From UBA7803 sp040219935 (GTDB taxonomy: Bacteria; Pseudomonadota; Gammaproteobacteria; Pseudomonadales; Azotimanducaceae), in NCBI GenBank assembly GCA_040219935.1, contig JAVJUA010000062.1, positions 97,125-161,124 on the forward strand: 64,000 nt of DNA. The letters are read 5' to 3'. Positions 17,005 through 26,393 of the stretch are shown here, piece after piece; within the stretch, counting starts at the first letter, position 1; every line of letters begins with the position of its first letter. The translations under genes were made by a program, and so were the position numbers. The notes beneath the pieces were generated by a model. That model saw nothing but the letters and a program-made list of their open reading frames with translations. It did not search any database and had not been told where the DNA came from.

Positions 17005-19251
17005 ATGAACCCCAGTACAGAACACGCACCCAACCGGGACGAGCATCACGGCCACGACTGCCATGCCGCGGACCCGCAGCAGCAGGCCGAAGCCGCCGCC
17101 GGCAAGTACGACAGGGTGCCGGCCGGCTACCAGGGGACGGTGTACACCTGTCCGATGCATCCGGAAGTGCGCGACGTCCGCGCCTCCTCGTGTCCATTGT
17201 GCGGCATGGCTCTGGAGCCGGCTGGGGCAGTCTCCGGCGAGGAGGACACCAGCGAGCTGGACGACATGACCCGACGCTTCTGGATCAGCGCCGTGCTGAC
17301 CCTGCCGCTGCTCGTCTGGACCATGAGCGAGATGATTCCCGGGCTGGCGCTCCAGCACCTCCTCGATGCCCGCAGCGCCGTCTGGTCCCAGCTCATCCTG
17401 GCGACCCCCGTGGTGCTCTGGGGCGGCTGGCCGTTCTTCGTCCGCGGTGTGCAGTCGGTACGCACCCTGAATCTCAACATGTTCACTCTGATCGGGCTCG
17501 GCGTGGCCGTAGCCTACGGATTCTCGATCGTCGCCACCCTGGCGCCCGGCATATTCCCGGCGGCATTCCGCGGCCACGGCGGCCAGGTCGGCGTGTACTT
17601 CGAGGTTGCCGCCGTGATCACGACCCTGGTGCTGCTCGGCCAGGTGATGGAGTTGAAGGCCCGTAGCAAAACCTCCGGTGCCATCCGCCAGCTCCTGGAG
17701 CTGGCGCCTGCAGTCGCGTGCCGCATCCGCGACGACGGCAACGAGGAAGAGGTCTCCCTCGACGATCTGTCGGCGGGTGATCGGCTCCGGGTCCGGCCGG
17801 GCGAAAAAGTGCCCGTCGACGGCACCGTCGCGGAAGGCCGTAGCAGCGTCGACCAATCGATGATCACGGGCGAGCCGGTGCCGGTGGCCAAGACCGAGGG
17901 TGACAACGTAACCGGCGGCACCGTCAACGGCACCGGCAGCTTCGTCATGACCGTGAGCCGGATCGGTGAGGAGACGGTGCTGTCCCAGATCGTCCAGATG
18001 GTGGCCGAGGCCCAACGCAGTCGCGCACCCATCCAGCGCCTGGTGGATGTGGTGGCGGCCTGGTTCGTGCCCGCGGTCGTGCTCATTGCAGTCGTCACCT
18101 TCGTGGTGTGGGCCGTGTTCGGGCCCGAGCCCGCCATGGCGCTCGCCATCGTCAACGCCGTGGCCGTGCTGATCATTGCCTGCCCCTGCGCGCTGGGCCT
18201 GGCGACCCCCATGTCGATCATGGTCGGCACCGGCAAGGGTGCCCAGCAGGGCGTACTCATCCGCAACGCCGAAGCCCTGGAGACCATGGAAAAGGTCGAC
18301 GTCGTAGTGGTCGACAAGACCGGCACGCTCACCGAGGGCAAGCCCCGCCTGGTGACGGTAGAGGCCTTCGGTGATCTCGACGACGCCACACTGCTGCGAC
18401 TAGCCGCTGCCGTGGAAACCGCCAGCGAGCATCCGCTGGCGGCGGCCATCGTCGAGGGCGCCCGCGAACGCGACACCGAGCCGGACCGGGCCAGCGAGTT
18501 CGATTCGATCACCGGCCAGGGCGTCCTCGCGACCGTAGCGGGCCGCCGAGTCGCGGTGGGCAATCGCAAGCTGGTCGAGTCTTTCACGAGCCTGGACGAT
18601 GCTGCGGCACAACGGGCTGACGAGCTGCGCGCCGAGGGCCAGACGGTCATGTTCGTGGTGGTGGACGAGGCCCTCGCCGGCCTGGTCGGCGTCGCCGATC
18701 CCATCAAGGAGGGTTCACGCGACGCCATCCGCCGTCTGCATGAATCCGGGGTGAAGGTCGTGATGCTCACCGGCGACAGCGCGCGCACCGCCCAGGCGGT
18801 CGCGGATCAGGTCGGTATCGACCAGGTTCACGCCGACGTATCGCCGGAGGACAAGCACCGCATCGTTCAGGACCTGCAACAGGCCGGCTCGGTGGTCGCC
18901 ATGGCCGGGGACGGCATCAATGACGCGCCGGCGCTTGCCCAGGCGGATGTCGGCATCGCCATGGGCACGGGCACCGACGTCGCCATGGAAAGTGCCGGCA
19001 TCACGCTGATGCGCGGCGATCTGCGCGGGGTGGCCCAGGCTCGCACACTGAGCCACGCCACCATGCGCAACATCCGCGAAAACCTGTTCCTGGCGTTCGT
19101 CTACAACAGTCTCGGCGTGCCCATTGCAGCGGGTATTCTGTATCCGTGGCTGGGGCTGCTGCTGAGCCCGATGATCGCCGCCGCGGCCATGAGCCTGAGC
19201 TCGGTGTCGGTGATCGGCAACGCGCTGCGGCTGCGGCGCGCAACGTTCTGA
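17005..19251 (+). CDS. copA: P1B-type copper-exporting ATPase with N-terminal heavy-metal-binding domain
   Basis: 748 residues. Instead of ferredoxin-like CxxC domains the N terminus has a His-rich start (DEHHGHDCHAA) and a zinc-ribbon-like heavy-metal-binding domain at about 45-72 (YTCPMHPEVRD...CPLCGM). Motifs in order: TGEP actuator loop, Cys393-Pro-Cys395 transport site, Asp437 in DKTGT (phosphorylated), SEHPLA nucleotide-binding motif, TGDS and GDGINDAPAL hinge. The CPC plus DKTGT pattern defines Cu+/Ag+ P1B-1 pumps; this N-terminal domain resembles SilP/CopF-type ATPases. It exports Cu(I) to the periplasm, where the copA/copB products act. The symbol follows the ATPase convention; the oxidase genes at 20261 and 26465 are also called copA. 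Confidence 0.93.
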   Translation: MNPSTEHAPNRDEHHGHDCHAADPQQQAEAAAGKYDRVPAGYQGTVYTCPMHPEVRDVRASSCPLCGMALEPAGAVSGEEDTSELDDMTRRFWISAVLTLPLLVWTMSEMIPGLALQHLLDARSAVWSQLILATPVVLWGGWPFFVRGVQSVRTLNLNMFTLIGLGVAVAYGFSIVATLAPGIFPAAFRGHGGQVGVYFEVAAVITTLVLLGQVMELKARSKTSGAIRQLLELAPAVACRIRDDGNEEEVSLDDLSAGDRLRVRPGEKVPVDGTVAEGRSSVDQSMITGEPVPVAKTEGDNVTGGTVNGTGSFVMTVSRIGEETVLSQIVQMVAEAQRSRAPIQRLVDVVAAWFVPAVVLIAVVTFVVWAVFGPEPAMALAIVNAVAVLIIACPCALGLATPMSIMVGTGKGAQQGVLIRNAEALETMEKVDVVVVDKTGTLTEGKPRLVTVEAFGDLDDATLLRLAAAVETASEHPLAAAIVEGARERDTEPDRASEFDSITGQGVLATVAGRRVAVGNRKLVESFTSLDDAAAQRADELRAEGQTVMFVVVDEALAGLVGVADPIKEGSRDAIRRLHESGVKVVMLTGDSARTAQAVADQVGIDQVHADVSPEDKHRIVQDLQQAGSVVAMAGDGINDAPALAQADVGIAMGTGTDVAMESAGITLMRGDLRGVAQARTLSHATMRNIRENLFLAFVYNSLGVPIAAGILYPWLGLLLSPMIAAAAMSLSSVSVIGNALRLRRATF

Positions 19252-19280
19252 ATGGTGCCGGAAGCAACGAGGAGCCAACC

Positions 19281-19748
19281 ATGATCCGTAAACTGACTAT
19301 CCTGCTGAGCGTCGCGGTTGCCGCTGCGGCCGCGGTGGTGCTGCTGCAGCCGACCGCGGCCCGAGCCGACGGGCCGCAGATCACGGTGCACAAGACACCC
19401 TGGTGTGGCTGCTGCGGCGACTGGGTCGAGCATCTGCGCGCCGACGGCTTCGACGTCACGGTGCAAGAGCACGAGGATCTCGGGCCGATTCGCACCCGGC
19501 TGGAGGTACCGATGGCGCTCGGCAGCTGCCACACCGCCGAGGTGAATGGCTATGCCATCGAAGGCCATGTGCCGGCATCGGAGGTCCGCCGCCTCCTCAA
19601 GGAGCGCCCCGAGGGGGTGCGAGGACTGTCCGTGCCGGGCATGCCGGTGGGCTCGCCCGGCATGGAAATGGGCGACCGGCAGGATCCCTACGACGTGCTC
19701 GCCTTCGGCGAGGACGGTACGCGGGTGTTCCGGGCCTATCGGCCCTGA
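19281..19748 (+). CDS. Periplasmic DUF411 metal-binding protein
   Basis: 155 residues from ATG 19281 (ribosome site GAGGAG). Signal peptide TILLSVAVAAAAAVVLLQPTAARA is followed by the DUF411 core: KTPWCGCCGDWVEHLRADGFDV with its CxCC ligand-like motif, GSCHTAEVNGYAIEGHVPASEVRRLL and the terminal PGMPVGSPGMEMG Met-rich block. The fold is predicted thioredoxin-like. Family members cluster with copper and silver resistance genes and are thought to bind Cu(I) in the periplasm. Position 29 bases after the Cu-ATPase supports receipt of exported copper. No enzymatic activity is established. Confidence 0.8.
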   Translation: MIRKLTILLSVAVAAAAAVVLLQPTAARADGPQITVHKTPWCGCCGDWVEHLRADGFDVTVQEHEDLGPIRTRLEVPMALGSCHTAEVNGYAIEGHVPASEVRRLLKERPEGVRGLSVPGMPVGSPGMEMGDRQDPYDVLAFGEDGTRVFRAYRP

Positions 19749-19785
19749 GTCGCCATCGACCCGCATCAGGGAGTAGACTGCCGGC

Positions 19786-20136
19786 ATGATGAGGACCAGG
19801 CAGGCATATCGGTGGCTGGCCGCCGTTGCGATCGTGGTTCAGCTCGTGCTGGCCGTCCCCGCCACGGCATCGGCAGGCTGCGGCGCAGTGGCAGAGCAAG
19901 CACAGGCCATGATGCCGGCCGAGCACCACCACGGCACCGACGATGTGTCCGCTGCGCAGGCCGACACCTGCGACTGCCACTGCCCCACCCACCTGACCTG
20001 CACCATGCCCGTGCCCGCGGTGCCGAGCGGCGCTGACTTCGCCGACCTGTCCCCGCAAGATGCAGAGCGCAGCCCGACGTGGCTGCAGCCGACTCTGGCC
20101 GCCCACGGCCGGCGGCTGGAACGTCCACCCGCCTGA
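19786..20136 (+). CDS. Small secreted Cys/His-rich protein in copper operon
   Basis: 116 residues. Signal peptide (WLAAVAIVVQLVLAVPATASA) followed by possible metal ligands EHHHGTDD and CDCHCPTHLTC. No known domain is recognised; overall build resembles CopL-type small copper proteins but similarity cannot be verified here. It lies between the DUF411 gene and copA, about 125 bases before the latter. A periplasmic copper buffer is the simplest inference. It belongs to a set of small secreted Cys/His proteins found in this window (260, 15026, 49981). Confidence 0.6.
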   Translation: MMRTRQAYRWLAAVAIVVQLVLAVPATASAGCGAVAEQAQAMMPAEHHHGTDDVSAAQADTCDCHCPTHLTCTMPVPAVPSGADFADLSPQDAERSPTWLQPTLAAHGRRLERPPA

Positions 20137-20260
20137 GCCCCGGTGAACGGTTCGACCATGGGCTCCGGTACGCTCTCAAGCGCCGGCGCTCGAATCCCAT
20201 ATCCGTTTTTCGCCGTGCCCGGTTGTCGTGGCGCGCGGCCATTGCGACAGGAGCATCGAC

Positions 20261-22102
20261 ATGAATCGCAATCCCGACCCTGGACGCCGCCAGTTGCTCA
20301 AGGCGCTGGCGGCGAGCGGATTGATCACCGGACTGGGCCCCCTGCTGCCCGCCTATGCCCGCGCTGGCGTGCAGGTGGCTGGGCGCGCCAGCGTCCCGGG
20401 CGGCACGCCCCGCGACGTCACCATCGACATCGCCATCCGCCGCGAGTCCATCGACATCGCCGGCGGTTACGCTTCCGCCACCACCATCAACCACACGATT
20501 CCGGGCCCGCTGGTCGAACTCTGGGAAGGCCAGCGCGCCAGGCTGCGGGTCAGCAATCACCTTGATGAAGACAGCTCGATTCACTGGCACGGCATTCTGC
20601 TGCCCTTCGAGATGGACGGCGTACCCGGCGTGACCTTCCCCGGCATTCCGCCCGGCGAGTCCTTCGTCGCCGACTTTCCCGTCCGCCAATACGGCACCTA
20701 CTGGTACCACAGCCACTCGGGCCTGCAGGAGCAGACCGGCGTGTACGGCCCGCTGGTGATTCACCCTCGGGAACCGGAGCCGTTCGAGTTCGACCGCGAC
20801 TACGTGGTGGTGCTCTCGGACTGGACGTTCGAGGACCCGTACCGGGTGATGGCCAAGCTGAAGAAGATGGGCGACTACTACAACTTCAACCAGCGCACCG
20901 TCGGCGAGTTCTTCGAAGACATCGAGAAGGCGGGCCTGCAGACCACCCTGCGCGACCGTGTCGCCTGGGGCAACATGCGCATGAGCCCCACCGACATCGC
21001 CGACATCACCGGTCACACCTACACCTACCTGATGAACGGCACCCACCCGGCCGGCAACTGGACGGGCCTGTTCAATCCCGGTGAACGGGTGCGCCTGCGG
21101 GTCATCAACGCCTCGGCCATGACCTTCTTCAACGTACGGATTCCCGGGCTGCCCATGACCGTGCTACTGGCTGACGGTCAGTACGTGGAACCCGTGGAAA
21201 CCGACGAGTTCCAGATCGGCGTCGCCGAGCGCTATGACGTGATCGTCGAGCCGCAGCGGGATCAGGCTTACACCGTCATGGCCGAGTCCATGGACCGTTC
21301 CGGGTATGCCCGCGGCACCCTGGCACCCCGGGCCGGCATGGCCGCGGTCGTGCCGCCGCTGCGGGAACCGCCGCAACGCACCATGATCGACATGGGCATG
21401 GACATGGCGAACATGGACATGGGCGACATGACCATGACCTCGGGCGGCATGCAGGGCGGACGGGAAGGCCAGGACATGGCCGGCATGAAGCACGAGGGCC
21501 ACGACATGCAGGGCATGCAGATGGGCGGCCCGGGCAGCATGATGGAGTCCGCGGGTCCCGTCGTCGCCCGCCACGGTCCCGACTGGCATGGCCCCGGCAA
21601 CATCTCCGTGGCCGAGGTGCAGCGCAATCGCCTCGGCGAGCCCGGCACGGGGCTCGAGAGCGTCGGCCACCGGGTGCTGACCTACGCGCAGCTGCGCAAC
21701 GTCGTGCCGATGCAGGACACCCGCGAACCCACCCATAAGGTGGAGCTACACCTCACCGGCAACATGGATCGCTACATGTGGTCCTTCGACGGCGAGGAGT
21801 TCCACGAAGTCGACGGGCCCATCGACTTCCCCTACGGGGAGCGGGTACGGCTGATCATGGTGAACGACACCATGATGGAGCATCCGATTCATCTACACGG
21901 CATGTTCATGGAGCTGGAGAACGGCCAGGGCGACCGGTTGCCGTTCAAGGACACCATCTCCCTGAAGCCGTCCGAACGCGTGAGCCTGCTCATCACCGCC
22001 GTCGAGCCCGGCCGTTGGGCGTTCCATTGCCACCTGCTGTACCACATGGAGATGGGTATGTTCCGTGTCGTTCGTATCCGCGATGGGGAGACTGACATAT
22101 GA
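20261..22102 (+). CDS. copA: Periplasmic multicopper oxidase CopA (first copy)
   Basis: 613 residues from ATG 20261, preceded by CAGGAG. The Tat signal RRQLLKALAASG shows export of a folded, cofactor-loaded protein. Copper ligands appear as His108-Trp-His110 (HWHGILLPFEMDGVPG), YWYHSHSG, and near the C terminus HPIHLHG and HCHLLYHMEMGMF (type 1/type 3 site). Between domains 2 and 3, about residues 380-430, is a Met-rich segment (DMGMDMANMDMGDMTM and more) typical of CopA/PcoA for binding Cu(I). The enzyme oxidises Cu(I) to less toxic Cu(II). The stop overlaps copB by 4 bases. Confidence 0.95.
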   Translation: MNRNPDPGRRQLLKALAASGLITGLGPLLPAYARAGVQVAGRASVPGGTPRDVTIDIAIRRESIDIAGGYASATTINHTIPGPLVELWEGQRARLRVSNHLDEDSSIHWHGILLPFEMDGVPGVTFPGIPPGESFVADFPVRQYGTYWYHSHSGLQEQTGVYGPLVIHPREPEPFEFDRDYVVVLSDWTFEDPYRVMAKLKKMGDYYNFNQRTVGEFFEDIEKAGLQTTLRDRVAWGNMRMSPTDIADITGHTYTYLMNGTHPAGNWTGLFNPGERVRLRVINASAMTFFNVRIPGLPMTVLLADGQYVEPVETDEFQIGVAERYDVIVEPQRDQAYTVMAESMDRSGYARGTLAPRAGMAAVVPPLREPPQRTMIDMGMDMANMDMGDMTMTSGGMQGGREGQDMAGMKHEGHDMQGMQMGGPGSMMESAGPVVARHGPDWHGPGNISVAEVQRNRLGEPGTGLESVGHRVLTYAQLRNVVPMQDTREPTHKVELHLTGNMDRYMWSFDGEEFHEVDGPIDFPYGERVRLIMVNDTMMEHPIHLHGMFMELENGQGDRLPFKDTISLKPSERVSLLITAVEPGRWAFHCHLLYHMEMGMFRVVRIRDGETDI

Positions 22103-22863
22103 AACCTGCAGATTGCCGACTGAGAACCCTGATCTGCATCGTCACGGCCATGAGCCTGACCGCCGGCATGGCGGTTGCAGACAACCCCGCCGGCGCCCCC
22201 GAGGACTGGCCGATGCCTCTGATGGACGATTCGCCGTTCGGCCTGATCCTCCTGGACCGGCTCGAATACGGCGACAGCGACGACGGCAACAGCCGCCTGT
22301 GGGACGCCCAGGGCTGGTATGGCGGCGACTACAACAAGCTGTGGGTGAAGACCGAGGGAGAAGGCGCCACCGGGGAGTCGCTCGAAGCGGCGGAAACCCA
22401 GTTGCTCTACAACCGGACCTTCTCGCCGTTCTGGGGCTGGCAGACCGGGGTGCGCTACGACGTCAGGCCCGGTGAGAAGGACGTGGCTCACGCCGTTTTC
22501 GGTCTGCAAGGCCTGGCGCCGCAATGGTTCGAAACCGACGTCGCCCTGTTCCTCAGCGACGAGGGCGACGTGAGCCTGCGCGGCGAGTTCGAGTACGATT
22601 TGCTGCTGACCCAGCGGCTGAAACTCCAGCCGCGCCTGGAGTTCAACGCATACGCACAGGACATCCCGGAGCGCAACCTGGGCAGCGGGCTCGGCAACAC
22701 GGAAGCCGGCCTACGCCTGCGCTACGAGATCCGCCGTGAACTCGCACCTTACATCGGCGTGCGCTGGGAACGACTCTACGGTGAGACCCGCGACATGGCG
22801 CGTGCCGCCGGCGGCGATCCGTCAAGAACTTCACTCGTCGTCGGCATCCGGGCCTGGTTCTGA
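22099..22863 (+). CDS. copB: Outer-membrane copper resistance protein CopB (first copy)
   Basis: 254 residues with a signal peptide (LICIVTAMSLTAGMAVA). The mature part matches CopB/PcoB barrels throughout: DSPFGLILLDRLEYGDSDDG, WDAQGWYGGDYNKLWVKTEGE, QLLYNRTFSPFWGWQTGVRYD, LQGLAPQWFETDVALFLSDEG, and the terminal ELAPYIGVRWER with final Phe after Trp. The usual Met/His-rich N-terminal extension is missing, which makes it shorter than the second CopB at 28252. It works with CopA in periplasmic copper handling or export. It overlaps copA by 4 bases. Confidence 0.9.
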   Translation: MKPADCRLRTLICIVTAMSLTAGMAVADNPAGAPEDWPMPLMDDSPFGLILLDRLEYGDSDDGNSRLWDAQGWYGGDYNKLWVKTEGEGATGESLEAAETQLLYNRTFSPFWGWQTGVRYDVRPGEKDVAHAVFGLQGLAPQWFETDVALFLSDEGDVSLRGEFEYDLLLTQRLKLQPRLEFNAYAQDIPERNLGSGLGNTEAGLRLRYEIRRELAPYIGVRWERLYGETRDMARAAGGDPSRTSLVVGIRAWF

Positions 22864-22902
22864 TCGGACGATGACGTAGACGATCTGCAGCCGGCCGGCC
22901 GC

Positions 22903-23370
22903 ATGAAACTGGAACCCGTCACGAACGCCTCCCGCGCTTTGGCAGAAGGTCTCGCCGTACGGCCGGACCAGGAGGGGTTCGTGGCCTCTTTCGAGAAGAC
23001 GCTGGCGGACGCCGAGGCCGATCAGGCCGCCCTGCTCCGCCTGGCCATCGTCGATCGGCAACCTGTGGGATACCTTCTGTTGCTGCCGGAAGACGTCGAC
23101 GGCTACCGCGTGGTCAGCATCCTCCGGCTGGCGATCGACCAGCGCTGGCAAGGGCGCGGCTTTGGTCGACAGCTGCTCGAAACGGCTCTGCGGTGGATCG
23201 ACACGTTCCACCCCGCCGTCGACCTGGTTCGCATATCGGCCATTGCAAAAAACCGGGCCGCACTTTCGCTGTACGAAAGCACGGGATTCAGGCGTATGGG
23301 AATAGAAGATGGCGAGGTCGCCCTCTACCTTGCCACCCGGCACCTGAGGAAGGGGCAACGACAACCCTGA
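22903..23370 (+). CDS. GNAT-family N-acetyltransferase
   Basis: 155 residues with the GNAT fold signatures: motif A LRLAIDQRWQGRGFGRQLLETAL (acetyl-CoA pyrophosphate loop QGRGFG) near residue 80, and motif B-like NRAALSLYESTGFRRMG near 120. The acceptor is unknown. It lies 39 bases after copB on the same strand and may be read through from the copper operon, but nothing ties it to copper. The similarity of its SLYESTGFRRMG end to RimI/small-molecule acetylases is common to the whole family. Confidence 0.8.
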   Translation: MKLEPVTNASRALAEGLAVRPDQEGFVASFEKTLADAEADQAALLRLAIVDRQPVGYLLLLPEDVDGYRVVSILRLAIDQRWQGRGFGRQLLETALRWIDTFHPAVDLVRISAIAKNRAALSLYESTGFRRMGIEDGEVALYLATRHLRKGQRQP

Positions 23371-23419
23371 GACTACGCCCGCGACGGGGTACATCTCGCG
23401 GATCGCGGCGCCCTCGCCG

Positions 23420-24220
23420 TCATACGTCCACCAGCGTCACGTTGGCGCCTGCGGCGGCGGAGAAAAGTACGGAGGGCGCGAACCCGAAGGTCTGGCGAAA
23501 CGTCCTGCTGAGGTGGGCTGCATCGGAAAAACCGGCCACATGCGCCGCGCGCGTCAACGAGGTGCCCGCCGCGGTCTCGGCCATGACCGTCCTGAGTCGC
23601 GCCCACACCACGTACCGACGAATCGGCACGCCGATATGATACTTGAATAGATGACTCAGCCGGCTGGGAGACAGGTGCACCTGACGGGCAAGCATGTCCA
23701 CGCGGAACGATCGCCCCGGCTCGGCTCTGATGAGGTCGATGACCGCCCGGACCCGCCGGTCCCCGACGTCTGTGAACACCGGCGGTGCATTGAGCCCCAC
23801 CTGCCCGAGGCACTCGGACCAGAGCCTCTCCGGCCGCGCCCCGTCTTCCAGGAGGTTACCGAGCGCGGCGCCCAGCACTTGCGGCACGCTGTCGGGCAAT
23901 TCGAAACTGCATCTGCCCTGCGCAACCGGTCTGTCGAGGGAAGCGCTGAGCGCCAGATACTCTCTGCTCTCGGGCTCGACGTACATCACCAGCAGCGGCT
24001 GGTCTGCCGCATCGATCTGATGCAGGCAATCGGGCGGGATACCAACGGCCCGCACAGTCCACCACGAGGACACAGTCGATGTCCTAAACCGTAATGGTTC
24101 CCCAAGGGACACGCAGATCTGCGCGGCGTGGTGACGATGCAGACCGTTGTCCGGGCTGCGTCCGAGATACAGCGCCTTGAGCGGCCAGAGACAAAGACGA
24201 AATCGGGGTTGTCGAGCCAT
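23420..24220 (-). CDS. AraC-family transcriptional regulator
   Basis: 266 residues. The C-terminal third contains the two helix-turn-helix units: FRVDMLARQVHLSPSRLSHLFKYHIGVPIRRYVVWARLR and AAHVAGFSDAAHLSRTFRQTFGFAPSVLF. The N-terminal part (GLHRHHAAQICVSLGEPLRF...) fits a cupin-like AraC sensing domain. The gene ends 49 bases from the convergent GNAT gene and its start lies 4 bases after the copS stop on the same strand, so it may be the third gene of a copR-copS-araC unit. Its effector and targets cannot be told. Confidence 0.85.
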   Translation of the reverse strand: MARQPRFRLCLWPLKALYLGRSPDNGLHRHHAAQICVSLGEPLRFRTSTVSSWWTVRAVGIPPDCLHQIDAADQPLLVMYVEPESREYLALSASLDRPVAQGRCSFELPDSVPQVLGAALGNLLEDGARPERLWSECLGQVGLNAPPVFTDVGDRRVRAVIDLIRAEPGRSFRVDMLARQVHLSPSRLSHLFKYHIGVPIRRYVVWARLRTVMAETAAGTSLTRAAHVAGFSDAAHLSRTFRQTFGFAPSVLFSAAAGANVTLVDV

Positions 24221-24224
24221 CCTG

Positions 24225-25616
24225 TCAGACGGCCGGCAGGATCAGCGAAAACTCGGTGGTTCCGCCACGCGATCGTGCATCGACTCGACCTCCGTGCGAC
24301 TCCGCGATGGACTTGACTATCGCGAGCCCCAACCCGACGCCCTCGCCATCGCGCTGACGCGCCGGATCGACGCGATAAAACCGTTCGAAAACCCTTGGCA
24401 AGTGTTCCGCCGGGATCGCGTCGCCCGGATTCATGACCGTCACCCTGGCACCGGCCCCTTCGCGGGACAATCGGACCAGCACCATCTCGCCGGCAGGTGT
24501 ATGCCGTATGGCATTCGACAGCAGATTGGAAAGCGCCCGTCGGATCAGCGCGCGATCGCCATGAACCGTGGGCGCCGATCCTTCGATCGCGAGCGCAATG
24601 CCACTTTCCACGGCCAGCGCCTCGAAGAATTCGAACAGATCTCTGACCTCCCGTTCCAAGTCGAGATCGGTCCGATCCGGCCGAATCAGCTCGTTGTCGC
24701 TCTTCGCCAGCCACAACATGTCGGAAACCATTTTCGTCAGCCGCTCGAGTTCTTCGAGGCTCGAATAGAGCATCTCCTGGTACTCCTGCACGGATCTTGG
24801 TTTGCTGAGTATCACCTGCGTCTGGGTCGTCAAGCCGGTGAGCGGCGTGCGCAGCTCATGCGCAATGTCCGAGGAAAAATGCGACAGGCGCTCGAATCCC
24901 CGTTCCAGCCGTCCGACCATGTCGTTGAAGGACGCGGCGAGCTCTTGCAATTCCGATGGTAAGGACCCCGGATCGAGCCGCACGTTCAAGCGATTGGCGC
25001 GGATGTCGCGCATGCCGTGGCTCAGGCTGCGTAGCGGCAGATGCCCCCGATAGATGCCGAACCAGGCGGCGAGCAGGGTGACAGCGCCGGTGCCGAGCAT
25101 GATCAATCCCAGGCTGCGGCAGAATGCGGCCAGAAATGCCTGGTGAAACTCCGCATCCATCGCGATGACGATCCGGTAATCACGCGAATCTACCGACGTT
25201 CCTCCCACGACGCCCGACAGCGCTCGCTCGCCGACCTGCCGGATGGCTAGATCATGCGCTTGAACCGATGCCAGAGTCGGGAACGCGTCGGCCGCCTCTG
25301 CCAGGTCCGGCCCGTCTGTGCGATACACCAACTGACCATTGCCGTCTTCGACCCGGAAGTAGACGCCATGGTGCCCTGAAATCGCCCTGGACAGCGCCGC
25401 GGCCCGCCCCTTGGCTCCGGCCCCGCGCCCGGCGAGTGCCTGCGCGATGGCCTCATGGGCGATACGCAACTCTGCCAGGTCCTGCTCTGCAAAATGCCGC
25501 TCCACCGCCGCCAGGATGAGGGTCGCGCTGATCAGCAGGCTGGAACCGACGGCCAGGGCCACAAACAGCACAACCCGGCCTGTGAGTGAGACCCGCCATA
25601 GATCAATCCGTGACAT
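24225..25616 (-). CDS. copS: Heavy-metal sensor histidine kinase CopS/CusS
   Basis: 463 residues from ATG 25616; an in-frame ATG at 25631 adds 5 residues. Two membrane segments (about 10-35 and 170-190) bracket a periplasmic sensor domain of about 130 residues. Then HAMP, the phosphoacceptor box SSDIAHELRTPLTGL, and the ATPase boxes (NLLSNAIRHTPAG, DAIPAEHLPRVFERFYRVD, GVGLGLAIVKSIAESHGG). The FERFYR and LRTPLTGL forms are those of the CusS/CopS/IrlS kinases. It senses periplasmic copper or silver and phosphorylates CopR. It overlaps the copR end by 14 bases, showing a single unit. Confidence 0.9.
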   Translation of the reverse strand: MSRIDLWRVSLTGRVVLFVALAVGSSLLISATLILAAVERHFAEQDLAELRIAHEAIAQALAGRGAGAKGRAAALSRAISGHHGVYFRVEDGNGQLVYRTDGPDLAEAADAFPTLASVQAHDLAIRQVGERALSGVVGGTSVDSRDYRIVIAMDAEFHQAFLAAFCRSLGLIMLGTGAVTLLAAWFGIYRGHLPLRSLSHGMRDIRANRLNVRLDPGSLPSELQELAASFNDMVGRLERGFERLSHFSSDIAHELRTPLTGLTTQTQVILSKPRSVQEYQEMLYSSLEELERLTKMVSDMLWLAKSDNELIRPDRTDLDLEREVRDLFEFFEALAVESGIALAIEGSAPTVHGDRALIRRALSNLLSNAIRHTPAGEMVLVRLSREGAGARVTVMNPGDAIPAEHLPRVFERFYRVDPARQRDGEGVGLGLAIVKSIAESHGGRVDARSRGGTTEFSLILPAV

Positions 25617-26295
25617 CGTCCTGTTCCACATCGAGCCTGTAACCCATGCCGCGCACCGTATGAATCAGCTTCGGCTGGTAGTCGTCGTCGATCTTGGCAC
25701 GCAGCCGGCGGATCGCGACGTCGATCACGTTGGTGTCCGAGTCAAAATTCATGTCCCACACCTGAGACGCGATGAGCGAGCGCGGCAGCACCTCGCCCCG
25801 ACGTCGGACCAGAAGCTCGAGCAGCGCGAACTCCTTCTGGCTGAGCGCGATCCGCCTACCAGCACGGCTGGCCCGCCGGCGCGGCAGATCCAGGCACAAA
25901 TCCGCGATCTCCAACCGGTCGGCGAGCACCGGCGCGGTGCCCCGGCGCAACAGCGTGCGAACCCGGGCTAGCAGCTCGGCAAACGCAAACGGTTTGACCA
26001 GATAATCGTCTGCGCCGAGTTCGAGGCCCCTCACCCGGTCCTCGACGCTGTCGCGCGCGGTCAGGAACAGCACCGGGACCTGCCGGCCGGCGTCCCGGAT
26101 CGCCCGGACGATACTCAAGCCATCCACATCGGGCAGCATCACGTCCATGACCACGAGATCGAAGCTCTCGGACACGGCCAGGTGGTATCCATCCAGACCG
26201 TTGCGCGCCAGCGCCACGGTGAACCCCGCCTCCGCCAGCCCCTGGCGCAGATAGTCTCCGGTCTTCTTGTCGTCTTCGACGACCAGCAAGCGCAT
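25603..26295 (-). CDS. copR: OmpR-type response regulator CopR/CusR
   Basis: 230 residues from ATG 26295, preceded by GGAGG. The receiver domain has the acidic pair in VVEDD, phosphoacceptor Asp51 (DLVVMDVMLPD), the Thr of FLTARD and the Lys of YLVKPFAF. The C-terminal winged helix has the usual recognition-helix region (LPRSLIASQVWDMNFDSDTNVIDVAIRRLRAKID). CopR-type regulators activate copAB genes in response to copper. The divergent gene is the second copA; repeats at 26354-26393 in the intergenic region fit binding by this family. Confidence 0.93.
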   Translation of the reverse strand: MRLLVVEDDKKTGDYLRQGLAEAGFTVALARNGLDGYHLAVSESFDLVVMDVMLPDVDGLSIVRAIRDAGRQVPVLFLTARDSVEDRVRGLELGADDYLVKPFAFAELLARVRTLLRRGTAPVLADRLEIADLCLDLPRRRASRAGRRIALSQKEFALLELLVRRRGEVLPRSLIASQVWDMNFDSDTNVIDVAIRRLRAKIDDDYQPKLIHTVRGMGYRLDVEQDDVTD

Positions 26296-26353
26296 CGGCG
26301 GCTCCTCCTGTCGACCCATTGGCAACAGCCTAAAGTGCCCGCGCCAACGTCCA

Positions 26354-26393
26354 GATGACCGCAACATTACGATATTGTCATCTTCCGGTCATC
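26354..26393. promoter_or_regulatory. Repeat cluster between copR and copA (likely CopR-binding sites)
   Basis: GATGAC at 26354-26359 is inverted relative to GTCATC at 26377-26382, and GTCATC occurs again at 26388-26393, exactly 11 bases downstream. Tandem half-sites one helical turn apart are the normal target of OmpR-family regulators, and the half-site resembles the TGTCAT part of the CusR box. The cluster is 60-100 bases from both divergent start codons. The assignment to CopR is inference. Confidence 0.5.
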
